A stretch of 64,000 nucleotides of DNA from Thalassomonas actiniarum (GTDB lineage Bacteria > Pseudomonadota > Gammaproteobacteria > Enterobacterales > Alteromonadaceae). The notes under the pieces are model-generated. The model made no database searches and was not told where the DNA came from. It worked only from the letters and a program-made list of their open reading frames with translations. The DNA is taken from NCBI RefSeq assembly GCF_000948975.2, contig NZ_CP059735.1:682001-746000 (forward strand), given 5' to 3'. This document shows, in pieces, positions 54,772-64,000 of the stretch (the stretch's first letter is position 1; every line of letters begins with the position of its first letter). The position numbers were made by a program, and so were the translations under genes.

Positions 54772-56073
54772 ATGGCTAATAACAAAACAGCAACAATTGC
54801 CGTCAGGGCAGGTATAAATAATGATAAGCATCATGGTGCTGTGGTTGCGCCAATTCACTTATCCAGTACATATTCCTTAACCGGCTTTAACGAAAAGCGC
54901 GAGTTTGATTATTCCCGCACCGGCAACCCCACCCGTGCGACTTTTGCCGAGGCGGTGGCGGAGCTGGAGCAGGGCGCCCATGGCATAGTCACCAGTACCG
55001 GCATGTCTTCGGTGCATTTATTGTGTCAGCTATTGGCCGTGGATGATCTCGTGGTGATCCCCCACGACTGCTATGGCGGCAGCTACCGCCTATTCAGCCA
55101 CCTGGAAAAAAGAGGGCTGTTCAAATTGGTTGTGGTGGATCAAAACGACAGTGATGCCCTCGAGCAAGCCTTAGCGCAAAAACCTAAACTGGTCTTGATT
55201 GAAACCCCGAGCAATCCTTTGCTTAGGATCGTGGACATTAAAGCGGTTACCGAAGCAAGCCAAAAAGCCGGTGCCCTGGTGGCGGTCGACAATACTTTCT
55301 TATCCCCGGTGTTGCAGCAACCTTTATTGCTGGGCGCGGATATAGTTTTTCATTCCACTACTAAATATATCAATGGTCACAGCGATGTTGTCGGCGGCGT
55401 ATTAGTCACAAAAGATAAAGAGCTGGGAGAGCAGCTGGCCTGGTGGGCAAACTGTATCGGTATTACCGGCTCAGCTTTTGACAGCTATTTGAGTTTACGC
55501 GGCCTGAAAACCCTGCCGATCAGAATGAAGCAACATCAAAGCAATGCCGATGCCGTGGCCAAGTTTTTAGCCGGACACCCGGCGGTTGAGCAGGTGTATT
55601 ACCCCGGCCTGGCGGATCACCCCGGCCATGCTATTGCCCGTAAACAGCAAAAGTCTTTCGGCGGTATGCTCAGTTTTGAAGTTAAAGGCGGTGTCGAAGC
55701 CGTTAAAGTCCTGTTTGACAATTTATCCCTGTTTACCCTGGCCCAGTCCCTAGGCGGTGTGGAGAGCCTAATCAGCCATCCTTCAACCATGACCCATGCC
55801 GGAATGGATCTTGAAGCCCAGTTAGTGGCGGGGATCAGCCAGTCGCTGGTGCGTATTTCTGTCGGTATAGAAGATATCGACGACATTATTAACGATCTTG
55901 ATGCCGGGTTAACTGCCAGCCAGTCAGGCCTCGATAATACTGGCCCTGAAAAAAAGTTTACTGACAAGGCATCTACTGCAAGCAACTCAGAGCCAGGCCT
56001 GAGGGTTGTGGCAGATAATGATCAGCAAACAAAACCTTTTAGTTTTAATCCTGCACTGGCGAGCTTGTGGTAA
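54772..56073 (+). CDS. metB: Cystathionine gamma-synthase
   Basis: MetB makes cystathionine from an activated homoserine and cysteine, using PLP. Its 433 residues include the full fold: SSTYSLTGF, YSRTGNPTR, the PLP lysine K198 in HSTTKYINGHSD, and the SLGGVESLISHPSTMTHAGM substrate loop. Compared with the usual ~386 residues there is a C-terminal extension of about 45 polar residues, which looks disordered. The acyl donor (succinyl or acetyl) cannot be read off. It leads the metBLF operon; metL starts 5 bases after its stop. Confidence 0.94.
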   Translation: MANNKTATIAVRAGINNDKHHGAVVAPIHLSSTYSLTGFNEKREFDYSRTGNPTRATFAEAVAELEQGAHGIVTSTGMSSVHLLCQLLAVDDLVVIPHDCYGGSYRLFSHLEKRGLFKLVVVDQNDSDALEQALAQKPKLVLIETPSNPLLRIVDIKAVTEASQKAGALVAVDNTFLSPVLQQPLLLGADIVFHSTTKYINGHSDVVGGVLVTKDKELGEQLAWWANCIGITGSAFDSYLSLRGLKTLPIRMKQHQSNADAVAKFLAGHPAVEQVYYPGLADHPGHAIARKQQKSFGGMLSFEVKGGVEAVKVLFDNLSLFTLAQSLGGVESLISHPSTMTHAGMDLEAQLVAGISQSLVRISVGIEDIDDIINDLDAGLTASQSGLDNTGPEKKFTDKASTASNSEPGLRVVADNDQQTKPFSFNPALASLW

Positions 56074-56077
56074 AAAA

Positions 56078-59418
<3,341 letters not shown>

Positions 59419-59434
59419 GGAATTAACCGCTCCG

Positions 59435-59483
59435 GCGCCTGATCCTCACAGCCAATTATAGCTGAGATCAGGCGCTGAAAACC
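59435..59483 (+). terminator. Terminator of the metBLF operon
   Basis: GCGCCTGATC (59435-59444) and GATCAGGCGC (59466-59475) form a perfect 10-bp stem with an inner CAGC/GCTG stem, followed by AAAACC and a T run. Confidence 0.7.
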
Positions 59484-59625
59484 TTTTTAAACCTCTTGAA
59501 GCGGGCATTTTTCTGCCCTTGCCGCCGTTTTGCCGTTAACGAGGGATCTCCTTGTTTATTGGCGAAAAATTAACTAGCATTACTAGTACCTTTTTCTGCC
59601 GTGCCGGGATAAATGCAATAATAAA

Positions 59626-61098
59626 GTGGCTAATGTGACCAGTGAAACCAACTTTACCCAGCAGGTACGTTCTTTGATTGAGCGCACCTATGGTCGCAGC
59701 CAGCTAAAAGATTCTCTTCTCGAGCGGGCAATGGCTTATTTTGAAGTTAAGGCGCAGCAAAGCGTTCAAGCAGATAAGTATCAGCAACAACTGGAGGAGA
59801 TAAAAGCCAAGATAGAGGAAGGCAGCGGCAAAGAAAGTGCGGCTTTGCAGCAAAAGTTGCATAAGTTGGAGAGGGAGCAGCGAAACTTTCAGTTACAGCT
59901 CAGGCTCGAGCGTAATGAACGCAATGAAAATCTGCTTGAAACCTGCCATAAGCTACTCGCTTTGTGTGAAGCGGAGGATATTGAGGAAACCAACCGGAAA
60001 TCTGCCCAGTTTCTCGGCACACTCCAGTTAATCAGCCCCACCGAAGGGAAAAAGGTTGCCCAGTTAAACGAACAGCATAAGGCTTTATATAAAGCAGTAT
60101 TGGCGTTGCGCCTGTTAGACAGGTTATGCATGGATAAGATTGTTGCCGAGCCTTATATCAGCCAATATCTGACCGATATTCCCCCGGAGCAATATGCCGA
60201 ATATCACGAGTTGGATCCGAAAAACTATAAGGTCTATATCCAGCAAGTGAAAATTCCGGTGATCATGGCGGCTCTGATTCAGGATATCGGGCATTATCAT
60301 CCGGATGCCCAGCAAATTATTTACGGGGAGGATGGTAAGCTTGATCCCTGTCGGACGCTGGATATGGAGTCACGCAAGGCGTTGCTGCAAATCAGTTACC
60401 GGGAAACCATAGATTACCTGGTACACGGCATAGGTTTGACCCAATACATCGGCAATTCAAAAGTTGAGCGGGATAAATTTAACCAGGCCGAGCACAAGAA
60501 AATATTTTTTATCAAGCATTTGCTGAAAACCAGCATCAATCCGTTAAAAGGTATAGGCAACCTGCTGAAAGTACCGCAAATTTATACTTCTATTATTCTA
60601 TCTACCAAGGTTAAATATAACTATAAACTCCTGCCTAAGGCCTACCAGGCCCTGAATCAAAATGCCGAACGCGGCACCTGCAGCCAGGCGGTGGTGGACA
60701 GCTTATACCGTATTACCGGCATGTACCCCCAGGGATTCGGCATTACCTATATTCCCCGGGACAGCGACGGTAAAGCCCTGGACAGGTATGAATATGCCAT
60801 AGTCAACCGCTTATACCCGGAAAACCCCGAGCAGCCGTTATGCCGGGCGGCCACCCGGCAACTGAGTTTTATCAGCCGCGGATTGGATATTATTGTCAAG
60901 TGTGAAGACAATCTGTATTTGTCGGCGGTGGCGAGTAACCTGGCCACCATGAGTAAAAAAAGGCTGATGGAAATCCTGGAGTTACTGGCCTCCAACTATA
61001 AGGAAAGGGAGAACCTTGAACTTATCCCCCGTTGCTGGCATGCCGGTGAGTTCTTCTCTATTAAGGAAAATCAAAAGCTGTGGAATAAAGCCCAGTAA
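59626..61098 (+). CDS. Coiled-coil protein with degenerate HD-GYP-like domain
   Basis: This encodes 490 residues with a GTG start. The N-terminal half is a strong coiled coil (about 45-125, Glu/Lys/Gln-rich) followed by a helical region. The C-terminal half resembles an HD/HD-GYP phosphodiesterase: IPVIMAALIQDIGHYHPDA (near 215-230) takes the place of the usual 'L-L-H-D-I-G', with Q for the metal-binding His. 'GITYIPRDSDGKALDRYEYAIVNRLYP' is the typical end block. It may bind a nucleotide without cleaving it. It follows the met terminator and is probably expressed alone. Confidence 0.65.
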   Translation: MANVTSETNFTQQVRSLIERTYGRSQLKDSLLERAMAYFEVKAQQSVQADKYQQQLEEIKAKIEEGSGKESAALQQKLHKLEREQRNFQLQLRLERNERNENLLETCHKLLALCEAEDIEETNRKSAQFLGTLQLISPTEGKKVAQLNEQHKALYKAVLALRLLDRLCMDKIVAEPYISQYLTDIPPEQYAEYHELDPKNYKVYIQQVKIPVIMAALIQDIGHYHPDAQQIIYGEDGKLDPCRTLDMESRKALLQISYRETIDYLVHGIGLTQYIGNSKVERDKFNQAEHKKIFFIKHLLKTSINPLKGIGNLLKVPQIYTSIILSTKVKYNYKLLPKAYQALNQNAERGTCSQAVVDSLYRITGMYPQGFGITYIPRDSDGKALDRYEYAIVNRLYPENPEQPLCRAATRQLSFISRGLDIIVKCEDNLYLSAVASNLATMSKKRLMEILELLASNYKERENLELIPRCWHAGEFFSIKENQKLWNKAQ

Positions 61099-61141
61099 TC
61101 CGTGCTTTATTTACCCGGCCCCGACAGTTGCTGACTAAGCC

Positions 61142-62290
61142 CTACAGGCAATAATGTTGGATCATTTTCATCAGCAACTCTTCAGTTTTAGTGATCTGAT
61201 CAAACGCCAGGTATTCATCTCCCTGATGCGCCTGCTCTATAGAACCCGGCCCCAGAACTATGGTCTGGCATCCCAGCTGCTGGATATAGGGGGCTTCGGT
61301 GGCATAGTTTACCGCGCAGCATTGATGGCCGCTGATTTCTTCCGCCAGGCTGATGAGTTTACTGGGTTTTTTCTGCTCGAAGCTGGGAGAGCTGGGATGC
61401 AATTCTTCGATGTTAATACGTCCAGGGTAGCTTTCGGCCAGTTCTTTCAGGCTATCATTGAGCCAGTGGATCAGTTCGTCATCGCTGATACCTGGCAGGG
61501 AGCGCAGATCTAAATCCAAAGAGCAGAAGCCGCAGATCCGGTTGGCGTTATCGCCGCCTTGTATCGCCCCCAGATTCAGGGTAGGGGCAGGCACATCAAA
61601 GGCGTCGTTATGGTAATTTTGCTCTAAGGTGTCTTTTAACCTTATCAGGCGGCCGATGACCTGGTAGATGATTTCAATGGCATTAACCCCCAATGCCGGT
61701 TGGCTGGAATGCCCCGACTGTCCCTGGACCGTGATGCGGTGCGACATATGTCCCTTGTGCATTATCACGGGCACTAAACTGGTGGGCTCGCCGATAATGG
61801 CGACATCGGGTTTGATCAACTGGCTTTGGGCAAAAAAACGTGCCCCGGCCATAGTGGTTTCTTCATCGGCGGTGGCCAGTACATATAAAGGCTTTTGCAG
61901 TTTTTTGGCATCAAGTTGACGGCTGGCCTGGAGAATAAAGGCGAAAAAGCCTTTCATATCACAGGTGCCCAGGCCGTAGAATTTATCATTTCTACTGGTC
62001 AGGCTCAGGGGATCGGAATGCCAGCGGTCTTCATCAAAAGGTACGGTATCACTGTGTCCCGCCAATAATAACCCGCCTTCGCCGCTGCCGAGTCTGGCCA
62101 GCATATTATATTTATTATTGCTATGGGGCACTGGCTGTATCTGAATACTAAACCCCAGCTGTTCAAACCAGGTAGCAAGTAATTGGATAATATCAAGATT
62201 TCCCTGATCCCAGCTGCTTTGTGTCGAGCTGATGGAAGGGCTGGCGATCAGTTGTTTCAGAGAGTCGGTAAAATCAGGTAAATTTTTCAT
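61142..62290 (-). CDS. argE: Acetylornithine deacetylase
   Basis: ArgE removes the acetyl group from N2-acetylornithine in linear arginine biosynthesis. From the ATG at 62290, which matches the N-terminus of E. coli ArgE, it has 382 residues. The M20 metallopeptidase motifs are present: LLLAGHSDTVPFD (zinc His/Asp), GTCDMKGFFA, ATADEETTMAGA (catalytic and metal Glu) and the dimerisation 'GQSGHSSQPALGVNAI' block, with a late 'YATEAPYIQQLG' ligand. A further in-frame ATG at 62326 is possible. It is divergent from argC, the standard arrangement. Confidence 0.95.
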   Translation of the reverse strand: MKNLPDFTDSLKQLIASPSISSTQSSWDQGNLDIIQLLATWFEQLGFSIQIQPVPHSNNKYNMLARLGSGEGGLLLAGHSDTVPFDEDRWHSDPLSLTSRNDKFYGLGTCDMKGFFAFILQASRQLDAKKLQKPLYVLATADEETTMAGARFFAQSQLIKPDVAIIGEPTSLVPVIMHKGHMSHRITVQGQSGHSSQPALGVNAIEIIYQVIGRLIRLKDTLEQNYHNDAFDVPAPTLNLGAIQGGDNANRICGFCSLDLDLRSLPGISDDELIHWLNDSLKELAESYPGRINIEELHPSSPSFEQKKPSKLISLAEEISGHQCCAVNYATEAPYIQQLGCQTIVLGPGSIEQAHQGDEYLAFDQITKTEELLMKMIQHYCL

Positions 62291-62311
62291 AATATATTTA
62301 TGCTGAAAAGT

Positions 62312-62325
62312 TGCATATCTAGTCA
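62312..62325. promoter_or_regulatory. Possible ArgR box before argE
   Basis: TGCATATCTAGTCA matches the core of the ARG box TGAAT-N4-ATTCA at 8 of 10 positions and sits 22 bases before argE. A weaker copy, TGCATAGAATTGCA, lies at 62522-62535 near argC. Divergent argE-argCBH genes are classically ArgR-repressed; the match is suggestive only. Confidence 0.35.
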
Positions 62326-62552
62326 TTGGGTGTTAGATTCTCCCTACAGTGTAAATAACCTTGCCAGATAAGGCTACGGAAATATAAAAATGTCTACAAC
62401 TATACGACGATAAAGCTTTTGTGATTTGTATGAACCAGATTGAAACCGGGTTTATACCGGGTTTTATTTTAGGTTTTGTATTTTATATAAACAGAATTGT
62501 TGATCGAGTGTTATTTTTAGTTGCATAGAATTGCATTTTTTTCGGAGTGAAT

Positions 62553-63656
62553 ATGAAGGTTGCGGTTATTGGTGCCAGTGGTTATGTCGGCGCCGAGTTA
62601 ATTGGCTTGCTTTGCCAACACGATAATATTTCCATCCAGCATTTGCTGGTTTCAGAGAACAGTGCTTCCTCTGGGAAAACTTTCGCCGCCTTGCATGGTC
62701 GGTGGCAGGGGATCTGTGATTTACCCCTGCAGTCTTTTTCTCAAACCTGGTTTGATACTGTTATATCAGATAAGCAGCATAAAGATGCAGAGCATGCCCT
62801 GGACGCGGTGTTCTTTGCTACTCCCCATGAATTCAGTGCCTTATGGGCCGGTGCTTTTGTTGAGGCCGGCATTAAGGTGTTTGATCTCTCCGGCGGCTTC
62901 CGTTTAAAGGAGCTGGCGGATTATCCCCAATATTATGGTTTCGAACACCAGGACATCAATACCCTGAGTTTGGCCCATTACGGGCTGGCGGAATGGCAGC
63001 ATGAGCAGATTGCCGGTGCCGATCTGGTGGCGGTACCCGGTTGTTATCCCACTGCCAGCCTGCTGGCATTAAAACCCGTGATAACAAATGCACTTCAGCT
63101 GGAAAACTCCCTGGTGGTGGTCAACGGCATCAGCGGCGTGAGCGGGGCCGGCAGAACCGCCTCACTAGCGAGTAATTTTAATGAAGTCAGCCTGATGCCC
63201 TACAATATTTTGCAGCACAGGCATCAGCCGGAAATCAGCCAGGAAGCCGGTGTTGAGGTGATTTTTAATCCTCACCTGGCTCCCTATAAGCGTGGCCTGC
63301 TTGCTACCGTGACGTTGCAGTTAAAATCCGGGGTGACCGGGGGGCAGGTGAATGCCGCTTTTAATAATGCCTACCAGGATAAAGCCTTAGTCAGATTGCT
63401 TGATGCCTGGCCAAAAATCGATAATGTCGCCCATACGCCTTTTGCCGATCTTCACTGGCAATACGATGAAGACAAACAGGTGCTGGTAGTCGCCTGCGCC
63501 ATAGACAACCTGCTTAAAGGGGCGGCGGCCCAGGCACTGCAGTGCGCCAATATCGCCATGGGCTTACCGGATCATTATGGCTTGTTGCCGCAAATATCAA
63601 GCGGGCCGGGCGATGATTACAGCCTGGTCTCTCATGCGCCAAGCACAAAGGTATAG
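62553..63656 (+). CDS. argC: N-acetyl-gamma-glutamyl-phosphate reductase
   Basis: ArgC reduces N-acetylglutamyl phosphate to the semialdehyde with NADPH. It encodes 367 residues from the ATG at 62553 (GGAG ahead; a GTG six bases upstream is less likely). The Rossmann start VIGASGYVGAELIGLL, the catalytic cysteine in PGCYPTASLLAL (about residue 164-168), and SGVSGAGRTA plus the closing GLLPQ are all intact. The gene is slightly longer than the E. coli protein (334). It is 10 bases before argB in the arginine operon. Confidence 0.96.
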   Translation: MKVAVIGASGYVGAELIGLLCQHDNISIQHLLVSENSASSGKTFAALHGRWQGICDLPLQSFSQTWFDTVISDKQHKDAEHALDAVFFATPHEFSALWAGAFVEAGIKVFDLSGGFRLKELADYPQYYGFEHQDINTLSLAHYGLAEWQHEQIAGADLVAVPGCYPTASLLALKPVITNALQLENSLVVVNGISGVSGAGRTASLASNFNEVSLMPYNILQHRHQPEISQEAGVEVIFNPHLAPYKRGLLATVTLQLKSGVTGGQVNAAFNNAYQDKALVRLLDAWPKIDNVAHTPFADLHWQYDEDKQVLVVACAIDNLLKGAAAQALQCANIAMGLPDHYGLLPQISSGPGDDYSLVSHAPSTKV

Positions 63657-63666
63657 GAGACGGGAC

Positions 63667-64000
63667 GTGAACAAGTTAACAACGCTTAATAAAAAGCCGC
63701 TGGTGATCAAAATTGGCGGCGCTATCTTAAACCAGGCCAGTGCATTACAGGCGCTGCTTAAGGTTATCAGTCAGCTTAAAGATCAGGCGGTGGTACTGGT
63801 GCATGGCGGCGGCTGTGTCGTGGATGAGATGCTTGAGCAATCGGGTTTTACCACAGAGAAAAAAAACGGCTTGCGCATTACCCCCAAGGCCCAGATCCCG
63901 GTGATCAGCGGGGCGCTGGCGGGTCACGTCAACAAGTCTATTGTGGCAAGTGCAGCCAAACTCAATATCCCGGCGGTGGGCTTGTCTTTGTGTGATGGCG
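63667..64000 (+). CDS. argB: Acetylglutamate kinase (partial, cut by window end)
   Basis: ArgB phosphorylates N-acetylglutamate, the second step of arginine synthesis. Only the first 111 codons are inside the window. A GTG start at 63667 with AGGAGAC ahead is inferred. Visible motifs are PLVIKIGGAILN (phosphate-binding), VVLVHGGGCVVDEML and the GLRITPKAQIPVI segment matching the family's 'R-x-T-D' region; the usual 'R-V-T-D' is 'R-I-T-P' here. It follows argC by 10 bases. Confidence 0.93.
   Translation, partial: MNKLTTLNKKPLVIKIGGAILNQASALQALLKVISQLKDQAVVLVHGGGCVVDEMLEQSGFTTEKKNGLRITPKAQIPVISGALAGHVNKSIVASAAKLNIPAVGLSLCDG

Overview
The window looks like chromosomal DNA from a marine gammaproteobacterium of the Alteromonadales, most likely Colwelliaceae (Thalassomonas/Thalassotalea type). 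This is inferred from gene content: a metJ | metB-metL-metF block and an argE | argC-argB divergence as in enteric and alteromonad genomes, a clade-I nos operon, TorT-like periplasmic sensors, a PEP-CTERM protein, and secreted polymer-degrading enzymes. No rRNA, tRNA, CRISPR array, IS element or prophage was recognised.

Layout. 1-4.7 kb: the end of a probable chemotaxis receptor gene, a small conserved protein, anmK and an M23 peptidase (cell-wall turnover and recycling, minus strand), and divergent tyrS. 4.7-12.75 kb: a nosRZDFYL operon for nitrous oxide respiration behind an FNR/NnrR-type site. 12.8-18.9 kb: small envelope proteins, an RraB-family RNase E inhibitor, a minus-strand run (mtnN, CobD-like, rhodanese, TRIC/UPF0126), a DUF2726 protein and a dimeric dUTPase. 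19.1-27.4 kb: a signalling island with three different periplasmic binding proteins in a row, a membrane histidine kinase, and two convergent soluble response-regulator/kinase hybrids; no ABC permease or ATPase lies nearby. 27.5-32.3 kb: envelope proteins, malic enzyme, an XRE regulator with a membrane partner and a 49-residue secreted peptide. 32.3-37.1 kb: a di-heme cytochrome c peroxidase-like lipoprotein, a GGDEF protein with a degenerate SDEEF motif, an NTF2-like protein and a coupled pair of unrecognised small genes.

37.5-45.0 kb: a secreted GH5 glycosidase with a ricin-type lectin domain and a novel-looking three-fold C-terminal repeat, a cytochrome b/EB_dh heme protein with a DUF1566 partner, and a multidomain secreted metallophosphoesterase. 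45.2-52.6 kb: EamA exporter plus Ada-like protein, a Bcr/CflA exporter with divergent LysR, an AGCS amino-acid symporter with divergent Lrp, and the citrulline hydrolase CtlX. 52.6-54.3 kb: a duplicated composite hairpin repeat and a PEP-CTERM protein of the thrombospondin-C type behind a sigma-54-like promoter. 54.3-59.5 kb: the methionine regulon block with visible MetJ boxes. 59.6-64 kb: an HD-GYP-like protein, argE and divergent argC-argB, with argB cut by the window end.

The most distinctive items are the three-binding-protein sensory island, the GH5 C-terminal repeat, the GGATG-centred palindromic repeats at two loci, the sigma-54-like element before the PEP-CTERM gene, and several small genes with good ribosome binding sites. 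All family assignments come from reading motifs by eye; no database search was run.
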